A stretch of DNA of 64,000 nucleotides from Ascidia mentula (lineage: Eukaryota; Chordata; Ascidiacea; Phlebobranchia; Ascidiidae), in NCBI GenBank assembly GCA_947561715.1, contig OX387204.1, positions 2,051,001 through 2,115,000 on the forward strand. Reading direction: 5' to 3'. A program made the position numbers and the translations under genes. Below the pieces are notes generated by a model. That model was given only the letters and a program-made list of their open reading frames with translations. It made no database searches and was not told where the DNA came from. Positions 1 through 11,763 of this stretch are shown here, one piece after another; the stretch's first letter is position 1; each line of letters begins with the position of its first letter.

Positions 1-1026
1 ATGAGACAGGGCATAGCAAGGATTTGTGTGGCCTCCTGCAAGAATTTAACCTTGTTACCTGCAGTAGCATAAACAGCCATGGATGGGGGGGAGCTTCGAC
101 AATTATGCACCGACTAACTTTGGTGAAATTGTGGAGAGAGGTTCGCCTTCCATAAAGCTACTCTAGATGGGGGTACTTAAACGATTAATTTTACTGCGAA
201 ATCCAATTGCATTTTTGTTGCCCAAAATAATGTCCAACCTAAGGGGGTTTAAATGCCCCTATGCGACAAAAAGAAGTTGTTTAGCAACCAATTTGGACCA
301 GAATGTGTGTATAAGGAATGGATGTTTCATAAAACAACAAATGACTATGTTAATACAGCCTGGAGTTTGAGCTGCTTTTTTAGTTCAATTTTCCACTATA
401 CGTGGTACCAAGTAACTACCTGATGTAAAACGCTCACTAACACTGCTTGAAACTGGCCTAAATTCGCCCTAGAAACAGCACATGTATGTGTGCTCACTCA
501 ACTTTAAAATTGTACCCATGCATTACTGATTGCCTTATTATGTCATCGATACATTGTGACAGGACTACAAGGTATGTTTGTAGAAATGCAGATATGCGGC
601 CCTAAACTTGAAAACTCTTGTTCAAATTCGTTTAACTTGGCATGAGGGATTAATACAGAACATCAGTCAGTAAAACATTATTGTTTGCATTGAAATCATT
701 TGCACCTGAATTTTGAATAAATTATGCTGTTGCTCGCGACACTGCTGGGTTTGTTTTAAGCTCTGAAGAAGCTTATTTGTTCGGCCAAGCAAAATGTCAG
801 GAAAATGCACATACTTCTACACATAGTTGTTTCTTTCGTTTTATTCTCTTCGCAAAAACGAATACATGGGTAATTTATCATGTGTCCCGGATGTCAAAAC
901 TCATGTACGGTGTCACACATTTATTTGCCGAAAAAAACAAATAATATTTTATTCTGACTGACATCTAAACACACACCACCGAAAAAATCGAAACGCCGCT
1001 TTGGTATATGACGTAACAATGAAAGT
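1..1026. other. 3' flank of CRF-like gene, no gene seen
   Basis: No open frame here resembles a known protein. The stretch just right of it encodes the end of the CRF-like precursor on the minus strand. Several TTTATT strings (AATAAA on the minus strand) lie between about 840 and 950 and could serve as its poly(A) signals. Nothing else is supported. Confidence 0.5.
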
Positions 1027-3493
1027 CTAGCGCTTTCTTCCGATCAGCGACAGAAGGTTGTGATTGTGACGCAACTGGTTGATGTAATCGCGGTTGGCGT
1101 TCTGCAGCGCTATCTGGTGGGCCATATCCAACGACGTCATAATCCGCTTGCCGGTGCTAGCCCTCCTCTGCGAGGGGAAGCCCCAGGAAGGGTACTCCTG
1201 TTCAGACCAAGCACTACGCGCAAACTTCAATGATGTTTCCGGGGAAGTCTCCTGACGTTGGCTGTCCAGGTAGTGACGTAGAAAAAAGTCCGGCGTCATT
1301 TGTTTCGCGTTGATCAGAGGGGAGCTGTTGTCGGATGTAGAATCCTGCAAAATGCGTCACATGAACGTGTCGAAATTATTTGGAAGAATTTTACTTTGTT
1401 TAAGTCCTTATCTATCACGCCCTGAATATTGTTGCGATAAACGGGTGGCAAAAAAGTTCAATAAATCTAAAACCCCAATAATATGAGTTTTCGAAGATTC
1501 TAATTCAAATTGTAAACGAACACGAGTTGTTCAATCCACACATGGAAATCTTGTTCGGGGCCACTTTAGTAAGGGTATATAGTCATGTGGTTCTCAATTC
1601 TTTTTATACGTGCCAAAAGGAGTCACACAAACACATCTCAAAGTTAAAACAAACCATGCAAAACAACAAACAAACTACAACAACGTATAGCGGAATGACA
1701 CATGTTAGTGCAAAACTTATTGTTGCATTTGGCAGTGCTATAGGAAAATGGCGATGATATTTTTATTTGTCAACGTGGCCATTTGCAATTGGTCCGAGTG
1801 AAAACTGATTACAGACACGATACCGGTGGTGCGCAACGAATTAAATCTTTTCTGAAGGCGTCACTGCAACTCTATAGGAATGCTATCAGCGCCAAAAAAT
1901 GCGTGTGTGTTGATTAGTTGCGCATTTAAACTTGTTCCAGACAATCACAAAGGCGTCCACGACTTATCTGGCGGGCTGAGTAAGTTGGGTGCTTTCTGGC
2001 AAATGGATTTAGTTTAGCTGCAAGATGAAAAGCGGAAAACGTCAGATTTCTGCCATGGCAATGAAGAAGTTGGCTGTTTTGTTTGCATTTTAAGGGTAAG
2101 TGTCAATATCTTTATGCGACATATTTTTGTTCGCAATTCCATTTTACGAAATAGTAAATTCAAATGCTGAAGCCTACACAAGAAATTAATTAGCTGCAAC
2201 GTAATTTTGCATTTCTAACTTTGCGCAGACAAAATGGTTTTGTATGAAAAATCAGCCTGTTCCAGGAACTCTTACTGTCTTTCTAATTTTTTTCCGGGGC
2301 CTCATTAATTATTTATACTAATTGGTGTCAAAAGTCAATGACCGACAAAAATGAGAAGGGGGTTCTCCCCGTTTAAGGCTCTGCGTATGTTGGCATAGAA
2401 ACAAAGGAGTTCCGCCGAACTTTGGCGTCTGACAGCGAACACGGGGTGAGTGTGATTCACCTGCCAATCGATAAGGAATTACCTTGTTTGCATGGCGACC
2501 ACTTTTGGCCGGTTGCCACGCGAGATAGCATTGATTGTAGCGGTGGTGAATAATTGATAGAAACGGGGTTGGGTCGGAATATGGGAAGCGAAATAATTGG
2601 TGTTTCGTGTAAAGTGATTTACCTGCGGGCAATCGCACCACATGTAATGCGACCACTTTTCGCCTTACTTCTGCCATATGCGATTTCAGTGCCATAAGTG
2701 CGATACTCGCATTTTAATTCAAGTGTACCTACTAACTACAAACATGTTGCTTATAACGCCCACTTTTCCCTATAGCAGTGGTTCGCGCACCCTCAAGGGG
2801 TCCGTGGAATAGGTTCTGGAGGTCTGCAGTTCGAACAAAACTTTGCTTTTTCCGTTTTCCCTTTCAGACCTACCCTATATTTCATATTCTTCAATATTCC
2901 ACACTAAACGGTGTGGAATCCAATCCTTTCTGCACTAAAGACCGGTTTAACAGAGACAGCAGGCCATAAAAAAATTAAGAATGAAAAGAGCAACTGTCCG
3001 TAACGCTGTCATACCAATGTGAGCCTTGGTAAATAAAATACCGTATTACACTTATTGCTCTCTGAATTTTATTGCTTGCTGGATTAGGTTTGCAACCTGT
3101 TTTCGTAGCTACGTGCATGAAGCATTCTCAAATTAAAACTTTAAAACAATTATTTCCATTGGTCACAAATGTCCTTCGGCCCATTAAAAGAATTTAATTT
3201 TTTTGGAAGTCGAAGCCTTTATTCAAAGGGTACGTGACTGTAAGAAGTTTGAGAACCATTGTCCTATAGCATTGTACCTATACGACTATCCAGTCAACAA
3301 GAATAATGGTCACATGCGTGCAGTGTAACAACAAAATGGCCTAAATAGTACCAACCTTTTCAGTATTCCATGCTTTTAAAAACAACGGACCCAAATCGGA
3401 CGGAATCGGACCCAAGTTGTCTGTATTTCGACCAGATGGCGCACCAGAGCACATGCACACCATAGTCGCTACTAAAATTAATATTCTGAGCAT
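1027..3493 (-). CDS. Corticotropin-releasing factor (CRF)/DH44-like neuropeptide precursor
   Basis: This is a secreted peptide-hormone precursor of 151 residues in two coding exons, 3493-3356 and 1344-1027, joined in phase 0 (donor AAAAG/GTTGGT, acceptor TTTTGCAG). Exon 1 starts at MLRILILVATMVCMCSG, a typical signal peptide; an in-frame upstream Met at 3538 gives a worse one. Exon 2 has a dibasic RR (106-107), a KR (112-113), then a peptide containing TSLDMAHQ and ending HNHNLLSLI-GRKR, where Gly is the amide donor and RKR the cleavage site. The SLD near the start and the N-x-x-L-x-x-I-amide end match the CRF/urocortin/DH44 family. Cleavage after RR gives a 40-residue amidated peptide, the usual CRF length; cleavage after KR gives 34. 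The family acts on class B GPCRs in stress and water balance. Family assignment is strong; the mature N-terminus is not settled. A 2-kb intron carries a transposon. Confidence 0.83.
2776..3261. mobile_element. hAT-type (Charlie-like) non-autonomous DNA transposon remnant
   Basis: The left end reads CAGTGGTTC. The right end reads AAGTTTGAGAACCATTG, whose reverse complement begins CAATGGTTCTCAAACTT, the classic hAT/Charlie terminal inverted repeat. The flanks carry near-identical 8-bp target duplications, CCCTATAG at 2768-2775 and TCCTATAG at 3262-3269 (7 of 8 match), the size expected of hAT. It is about 486 bp with no transposase frame, so it is a deletion derivative. It sits inside the CRF-like gene's intron and is moderately old, since the ends and duplications have diverged. 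Confidence 0.75.
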
Positions 3494-3638
3494 GGTTACT
3501 TTTCTTTCTCTACTTTTCTTTGTACCTAAAACTGACAAACTAAAATAAATTTCAATGTGATTGGTTTTTGATTTATGGCAATGTTAATTAAATGCTGATT
3601 AAAAGAAAAATCAGACGTTAGCTTAGAAATCAAACCAC

Positions 3639-3648
3639 TTTTATATAT
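3639..3648 (-). promoter_or_regulatory. Possible TATA box of the CRF-like gene
   Basis: On the minus strand the string TATATAAAAG lies about 150 bp upstream of the chosen start codon at 3493, which would leave a 5' UTR of roughly 115 bases. The surrounding sequence is AT-rich, so chance occurrence is possible. Confidence 0.35.
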
Positions 3649-6600
3649 TACAATATTTAAAATTAAAAGAATTGCGTATACTGATATTTTAAATGCAATT
3701 TCAAACTCCGCTATCTGCATCGTTCCTACATTAGTTAAGTAAAGTACAACATGTATTTAGAAACTTATTTAGTTCTTTGCAATTTTTATTGATACGAAAC
3801 GCGTTCATGTAACCATCTGTGACGGTATATACGCCGCAGTAAGCGTTGATGCATTGTTACGTGGTTATTTGGAAAATACTTGGACAACTAGACAATTCTA
3901 ATTCTCGAGTTGGACTTCTTCCGTACATAATGTCGTTATTTCTAATTCCTAACTAGATTTGGGTTTTACCAAAAACGCTACTTTGTCAAGCAGTCTATTT
4001 CATGCGGGACGAGTTTTCACTGTCACGGGCGGGTTGTGCAGCACAAAAGCGAATCGGAAATCGTTGCCATTTTATGATTGTAAAAAAAATCCGAAAAACA
4101 GTTATTGAAATTCACTTGTGTTTATGTTGGCAATTCTATCAAATCTGATTAAAAAACTCAAGTTGTCCCATTTTGCTTGAAAGATGTTTTTTACGCAAAA
4201 ATATTTCTTTTGCACCCAGAACTGGCCTAAAATTGTGGAAAAAGATGCTTCCAGTCGATCAAATAAATTTAGATTTAGATTTTCGCCGGCGGTAAATTGG
4301 AAAAAAGCCACTAAATGCATTAGGTGGAGTGAAATTGACACATCACCGAAACACGATGGATTTAAACTAAAATTAAACGATTTTTTTTCGAGGCATGTGC
4401 GTGAAATATGCCACTTGGGACTGCTGCTAAACATAAAGCGCTGTTTGAAACGATTATCTGGCATTATTGCCAAACCATGAATTATTAAAAACCAACTATT
4501 GATCATATTATGACGACATAGCACAAACTAATTAGTGCCACGTCGAGCCTGTTTTAATATTCAGAAACTGCACTTATTTTGGCCTGTATTAAAAAAAACT
4601 TAACAACTTAAAAAAGGTTCCTATAGCGATACCGAACCGACAATTTCACTTAACGTTGTTTTCAGTGAGGTTTATCGGAATTCATAAATATTGCGGGGTA
4701 AAATTCCTAAGCGCATACACACTGCGAAACGTTGGTGACAGATTGATTATGAACTCTACATATAAGAAAGGGCCTTAGTAAATCTGGAACATTGTCCCTC
4801 AAGGAAATGTATCTGCGTCGAAACAGCAAATTTCCCTTACAATAAGTCGGACACAATACACCATACAACATACTTTACCAAAATTTTTTAAACACTTTTC
4901 CTTTACGTCCTTTGGAACCAGTTCAACTCGCATAATGTTACACTTATATCTGCTTCGCTTGTCTGTGAACACTTGTCCAGCGAACTTGGTGCTCGCAGAC
5001 CTTACATGCCTAAAATTGCGAACCTTATATATAACCTAAAAAACGTGCGATCACCGCATTCGTTTGACGCTGTTACGTCGTTTCGTTAGATGTCACCCAA
5101 AAACGATTCGTGTCAATACTCTGAAGGTCAAGGTCCGCGACCCAAAATCATCCACCGTAGTTTTGAAGGTCGACCAGCAGAATTTAATCTTCCTCAACGA
5201 AGCCCTTTGGTGCTGTTACCACGATCACGCCTTACGTTGGTTAAATTAACGCCTCTTTTGACGCAGGGTGGGCATTAAACGCCTTAACCTAAGCCTCGCT
5301 TGAAAACGTGGCCCATTTGTGCGTCGGATTTGAAGGGCACACGTAGTGTTGTTGGCGTCGCGGAAAAACTACTCGGACAAAATTGAATTCGTGGCCGAAA
5401 CGTTGTTTTTGTCGCACGAGGCGGTGTGTGTCGAGTCACGTAACCTTGCCCGAAAAAGTCAAAAAAAAAATTAAGCAGTCTGCTTCCCTAATTTTGCCAG
5501 AATCCACGCCCTCTACTTGGCAAAAGAAACTAGCAGGCTTCTCAATCGGAAACGCTTTGTTTTAAATTATTCAAATTGTAAGCAGGTGGTTTTTCACGTG
5601 AAACGATCTCCGAAAAATGAGCTTTGTAACGATAGGAATTGTGTAGAAACGAGTTGATATCCGAAATTCGAGGGCTTTATAAAGATTACTTTCACGCTGC
5701 AGCAATTTAACGCGAATTTTTCTTCATAATACGCGTTTCTTCATTGTGCAAAGAAAACAATTCAAACTTTCTCGTTTTCGCATTTTTTCGCGCTAAAAAT
5801 CAGATATCCACGTCGTTAAATAAAGCAAGCTCTATATTTTGTATCAGACGTTGCACAGCCGGTAAAAAAGTACATTTGCAAACACAACTGTTCTCTCCTG
5901 ATGGTCTGACTGTGTAGTCTTACTGCATTGCATTGTCATGTCATAATACAAACACAAGTGCAAATCCCATTTTTGCCGCCTTTTTATCGACCATGAAGCG
6001 TTTTTCATGCACGTCTGTGACGTAATAGTGGCGTGTTATTGAACGATGGAGAGCCAATTATGGCGTAATAAAGTTTCCCCGTCAAAGAAGATATTTCGGA
6101 GCTAACGTGTAGTTGCCCACGTCAATTATGAAACGTATTTAAAATCAATCAAACATTCATTTATTCCGGAAAAGAAAAAACCCATGAAAAATCTTTCATC
6201 AAAGTAAGTGCCCTCTTGCGGCCGAATCGCGTCAGAAACTCAACCCGCACACGTCACGTGGCTTTGGAATCCAATCAAAAGTCTGTAATCGGTCTATGGC
6301 TATTTGTTATCAGTCTATGGCGTTCCCCTTTCCGTCTCGATCGAAACCCGATTACCCAACTATAGAACTTTTGTGCCACAGCTGTATTAATCTCTGGCAA
6401 TTGACGATCAAGTTGCCGTGACAACGGTTATGACGTCGAGCGCTGAAATGTAATGGCGTCGATCGTATCTTGAAGCTTTCTGTCCTAGGCGTGTTAATTA
6501 TGTATAGGGGCACGGGAATGTGAATGAGGGTCACGGTATGAACAATACGTGCATCGACTTGTCCCTTGTTTGAGTGTAAAGAAATTGGCGAGCCGTCTTT

Positions 6601-8905
6601 GACGGGAAAACACACTTTGTCCGGATATGTCAAATTGCAGGGATGACTTCCCGACCTATCAACCTCCCATGGGTGAACAATGTCGATTTTTCGTTACACG
6701 GTGATTCAAACACGCCTTGTTATTTTTTAAAGTTTGACTGCACTCTTGGCTCAGTGCCTGTGTAATCGACGCACGATCAATCGATCGTATTCCATTTTCC
6801 CGTAAAACTTTTTGAAATAAGAAAATTACCCAGCGCTGGCATATTGTAAATTAAATGAAAATAAATGACAGGGAGATTGTGGATAACAAAAACCCCAATG
6901 TAACTAAAAAGAAAGAAAAATATACAACTGAAAATATAAACAAACATTTACCGAAGGTAATAAACGAAACACCAACGTGGTCATCAGAAATATACTTGGG
7001 ATATTGATGTTCTTGCGCTATTACATTTTACGCGCTTGTCCAAACCAAATAATTTCGCAATAGCTTTAAATTGATCTGCCCCTAGTTTTCTGTTGTCTTT
7101 TTCACTTTACATATATTGGAATGTCACTTATTCGATTATGATTATTCGAAGGGCGTCGCGATGTTTGCGTGAAGCCTTTTAATTTCCCTTGAAATCCAAA
7201 GGAAATTGTTCCCAGTTCTCCAGCAGTAAACTATTAACCTTGCTTCATCTCACACCAAACGTAGTGACTCACAGTTTCATAAATGACGAGAAAAATGTCA
7301 ATGATGTGACCGAATCTGCAGGATGTAAGAGCATGATCTGTACATTAAGAACATTGAATGTTCTATTGTAGTGGCTTAGGAACAATGTTAACTCCACAGT
7401 TAGCCTATGTGTTTATTATCTTCTTAAACAAACAAAAGTTACTCAAATAAAACCAAACTCTTAAACCTGTACAAGCCTGCAAATATAAGTACGACATTTC
7501 TCTATGACGTCATTGTGTGACCTCATGGTTGACCACAATGCCCTTCAAAAAAAACTTGCAGCAAGGTGATAATGTCTAATTTAAAACTATCGTGACGGTT
7601 TTTCCTATTTCGGTTTGTGGTTTTTGGCCGTGCCATAACTCTATTACACGGACGTCATAACAAACTTCCTCGTTCAAGTGATTGGCCGCATTCCAGAACA
7701 CCTGGCGATTGAGGATTCTGCCGCCCACACGTCGCTATGTTTGCCAAGGATGCATTATTCACGTGAACCGCTAAAAATAAACGCACCCATATCATTATAT
7801 GCCTTTCCAATATCAGGACTAAATTATGACGCTGCGAATATTTGGTTCATTGCTCATCTTGGTAGTGAGATGTGATTAAAAACCTACTGCCAACCAGTGT
7901 TCATCCGTTCGGGAAGCTTCTGTCACAAACGTTTGCCCTTTTTCGTCTTTATTTCATTCTTTTATGCATTTTTTTCTTGTAACATTTTCCAATTGACCAC
8001 ATTTAGAGCAACAAACCCGTCAAAATTTATCTCTGTCAAGTTATGGAACAATCAAAACCGCTCTAATACAACCCAGTTTTTCCTGGACACAGCGACGACC
8101 GTGGACTTTTTATTCGACATAAATTATATGGGATTAGACGAGTTTTGGAACTGAGATGAAGTTGATGGTGATTTGATGCGACTGACAACCACTCAGTGAG
8201 CCTCCCCATATAGGTCACACCTCTTACCATGCCAAGTAACCGCATGATATTCCTTCCAACAGGGCGAGGCCACAATAAATATCTGATCCTACACGAAGTT
8301 ACTTAGAGTTTTACTTTCATTCTACGTTCATGCTAAGGGCAAAAAGACGAATATTCAGTTGCTACCTCGGTTCCAGTCTGTTTGCAAACGAGAGTCAGTT
8401 AGCGCTCATTGGGCAACTGATATTTCATTGTGAATACAGTTTAGTCAACCAAATCGCCCACAAAATTGAAGAAAAATAGTGAAAAGAAGACATAAAGTAT
8501 AGTGCACATATATTCACACTATTGCACGGTCTGGGCATTATTGCACGTGTCCCAACTCAGAGAATGACAGCATCCCGACTGCCTATATGACGCACGGTCT
8601 TGAGGGGGCGCAACACTTAAGTAAAAAAGCGCCCGACCCGTATGATACCTTAACAAACTGATCGGGATCCGTGGCCATGATATCCTGGGTTCCAACCGCG
8701 GTGTGGTGAAAAAAATACATTTCCAATTTGTGAAATAAAACCCTGCTATCCACCATAGCAATGTAACTATCGGTAATTTTGGTGGCATTAAGTGGTTTAA
8801 TGGGGCGGAAAAAGTGAACTTGCCTAGGAGTCAGCAAAATGAGCTTGCGCCGGCACTGAACGCAACATCCGAATCCAAATAGGATTCTCCGATGATTTGT
8901 TTTTA
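3649..8905. other. Intergenic stretch, no recognisable gene
   Basis: About 5.2 kb between the CRF-like gene and the 3' end of SH3BP5. Several open frames of 60-140 codons occur on both strands (for example overlapping ones at 4102-4524 and 4184-4480), but none has family resemblance, a credible splice partner or a signal peptide. A short tRNA-T-arm-like repeat lies near 8671-8707. The stretch may hold regulatory DNA for the CRF-like gene; this is inference. Confidence 0.5.
8671..8707 (+). repeat. SINE-like fragment with a tRNA B-box/T-arm motif
   Basis: The string GTGGCC-n-GATATCCTGGGTTC followed by GGTGTGGT recurs in slightly changed form at 40510-40546 (plus) and 43029-43063 (minus). Its core resembles a polymerase III B box (GGTTCGAATCC). 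Only this short core is recognisable, so it is called a degraded tRNA-related repeat. Confidence 0.4.
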
Positions 8906-11763
8906 TCAGAGACACAAATCCTCAAATATATCGTAGTCCTCATCCGATTCTGCCTTCGAGCTTTTGGGATTGGTCGAATCGGCGCTCACGTGATTGCTGA
9001 TTCCGTGAAGCGTGTCGTAAGTTTGGTCTCGCGACTCATTTGATTCGAGGGAATCTTGGTTTGTCACGGATGGCTTGAACACAGCGCCGTCTTCTGCTAT
9101 GCTTTCCTCTGTGTCAAAATATGGGTTTCTGCACCTTGTTGAACAAATGATACAATTTAAAATTATCAAAGTTTTTTTTAATTCAATTTTAGTCAAGAAA
9201 AGCCATGATTTTGATCAGAATTAAATGAAGAAGTGGTTTGGTTAGGACAGAAACGCAAAAATGAATTAATTAAACTGAGACATACCAGAGAAATATAAAT
9301 AAATCGAAACGAACCTCATTAACAATAACGAGAAGTTAAAAGCCATCTCGCAAATACAACTAATATACATGTGGCACTTTTTCAGATACTGAACCTTTCT
9401 TAGAACGGAAGTTTCTCCTGCGATTCACCACTGTCTCCTCCTCGGCTGATGCGCTACTTATCTGACGCCGGTAATGCCGCTTCTTACGCGAGGAATGACG
9501 TCTTGGCAACGATGACGTAGTCGATGACGTCATGCTACCTGCAATGGTGAGGTGTTTTTCGACTCGATTGTTTGAGACTGTTTGTAAATTTGGCTTGCTC
9601 ACTGCTGCCGCTGGTGTCGCTTTCTTCCCAATCAGATCCAGAATAGCTTGCGTCATCACTTACGTTTACGTCATCAAAGTCGAAATCGTTAAGTTCTTGT
9701 TCAAGTTCATCCAGGTCGTCTGCCCAAAGACAATCATTAAAATAAAATTGCAGTGCACGAGCTTACCATGAATTTACCGTAGGATTTTGGACCGATCAAA
9801 TCCAAGTCGGTTGCTACGGAAATGACGTCATCTTCAATTCCGTCTATGCTTGGATCACGTGGTCCAAGAAGCTTGCGCAGGTGAGCGTCCAACTTCCGTT
9901 TTTCGTGAATTTCCGTTGAGATTTTTTCAAGGTTTTTTAACGCCTGCTTGTAGCGCCACTTAGCGGCTTCTATCTCCCTCTGTATACCATCCACGCATTG
10001 GCGCTGTTTCTAAATGTAGTGTCCAGTATAAATTATGGCTGCGAGTCAGAAAACCTGGCCTCGAATCCCGTTTTTTAAAATTAAATACGTTTCAGTGGAA
10101 TGTGTAAGTTAGGCTCCATCCCATAAAACAATCACAAATCCTGGTTTTGTTTTACTAAAAACTAAAATTTGTTTTTAGCACAAAAGTGGAGTTTTTTCGG
10201 CTCAATTTAAAACATGCGTTGCATTTTATTTGTTGCTTTCGTCTCACCTGAAGTTTCCCCTCCAGTTGTTCTTTAACATCAAAATACTCCTTCGTTTTCG
10301 TCGTCGACTTTTTGTGTTTTAATCTGATCTTCTCTGCTTTCCTTGAAAGAAATTCGTATCTCTTCGTGGCTTGTGCGTGGAGTCTTTCGCTTTTCGTTCT
10401 GAACCCAAAGGAAAATTAGAGTGATTTGAATACGATCATTGTCAGGTTTATTATACCAAAAGCTGCAGGATCAAAGTAACAAGAAATGGTGACTTACAAA
10501 ATTGTAATAATTGCAAGATTTTATCAGGTTGAATTGTCATAATGTTTGAAAATAGAATCTTTCCGATGTTGATTACAAAGCATCCACGCAATAGTATTAA
10601 TTATATAACATGTATATATATTCCGCCCATTGTGCCTGTGCAAACCTTTTTGAGAGGTCACATGACATTGTAAATCTATACGGTACAAATCTCTACGTTT
10701 CAACGCAAACAGTGATGTTCATTGGACCCCTATTTGATAATCACCAAGCCCCTAGATTTGTATTGGCCCCAGTACAATCCCATCTCGTGGGGTCCTATAT
10801 ATGTTCACAACACCCTTGCATTCACATGTACAAACGCACCTATCGGTCTCTGCCTTCATGAAGCGATCGGTTTGTAGATTTAGCATCTCTTGCCAGGCTG
10901 CGTCCACTTTTTTCTCGCCACATTCGGAAAGACGTTCTTCGGCCAACGTAATCGTCTCCCTAGCGGCCCGGTAAATTCCGTTAGACTTGTGGAAGTTGTG
11001 AACCGCTCGCATGAGGGCAGCATTTGCCTGCACGTTTTAAATTAGATTAGAATTTGTTCGACTTGACAAAAAGTTAATCAATCATCTATGTAGTCCTTTC
11101 AGCTGGTCAACATATTTAAGACAAAACTCTTATTTGAATATATTAGAAAAGACAAACATTAAAATACCCTGTACAGTTACACGCAGCTGCCGCTGCTGTG
11201 GTCTTCAAAAATTGTCGTAAATAGGTAGGTTTATAGTCGGCTCTATTGTATACAAACCGCATGCACGGGCTGCCTATTGTGTCGCAACAAACCTGCTTTG
11301 CTTCCTTCATTGCATCAAAGTAGGGCCTGGCGCGGTCTATTGCCTTTCCGTGTTTTTTGCTGAGTTGGGCCAGTTGGCTCGTTGCGTCATTGAGCAAAGC
11401 TTTGAACTTTGACCTTTCCTCGGACAATTTCGTTTCAAGGTCGTTGATGTCGGAAGTCGATTCGTTCAGGGCGTCAAGTTCGTCCTAAATAACAAACACC
11501 TTCATATTCTCAAAAACTTGAATATAAATCAGTTTGCTATGACGTCATCTAACGTTTGTTCCTGATAGGTCAAAACAGTGGCACTGTTTGACTGCATCAC
11601 ATTTATCGTTATTGGCTTAACAAATTATATTTAACTTTTTGACATAATATTTAAACGAGTGGAGTTGTTTTGAATCTGTAAATTCTCAGGACTTTTCAAT
11701 TAGGGCTACCTTGACTCTTGGGTCGACCGCTTCTTCTTCGACGATTTCTTGGTCGGTCTCCAT
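8906..11763 (-). CDS. SH3BP5: SH3 domain-binding protein 5 homologue (Rab11 GEF)
   Basis: SH3BP5 proteins (REI-1 in nematodes) are coiled-coil guanine nucleotide exchange factors for Rab11. Seven exons in transcript order: 11763-11710, 11484-11293, 11027-10840, 10398-10248, 10009-9778, 9719-9539, 9128-8906. All phases agree, giving 1221 nt and 406 residues (human paralogues are about 390-455). Recognisable strings are AIDRARPYFDAMKEA, RAARETITLAEERL, AAWQEML and YKQALKNLEKISTEIHEKRK, matching the diagnostic helical core. After them come EDDVISVATDLDL and a low-complexity acidic, Ser-rich tail ending DEDYDIFEDLCL. For exon 5 a second donor lies 11 bases downstream (ATG/GTAAGC), but it leads to an early stop; the G/GTAAAT donor keeps the frame. 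The start Met opens an acidic N-terminus as in relatives. The downstream neighbour is empty DNA, so no operon is implied. Confidence 0.92.

Noticed and set aside
2318-2695. 125-codon minus-strand frame in the CRF-like gene intron, as a possible extra exon or gene.
   Set aside because: No similarity to neuropeptide precursors or other families, and the flanking exons already join in frame without it. Two imperfect copies of GCGACCACTTTT inside hint at old repeat DNA.
4102-4524. Overlapping open frames of 140 codons (minus) and 98 codons (plus, 4184-4480).
   Set aside because: They occupy the same DNA on opposite strands, have no family resemblance, no signal peptide and no splice partners; AT-rich chance frames are more likely.
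8583-8915. 110-codon minus-strand frame beside the SH3BP5 terminal exon.
   Set aside because: It overlaps another minus-strand frame and a SINE-like fragment, and the SH3BP5 reading frame ends at 8906 with a typical acidic tail.
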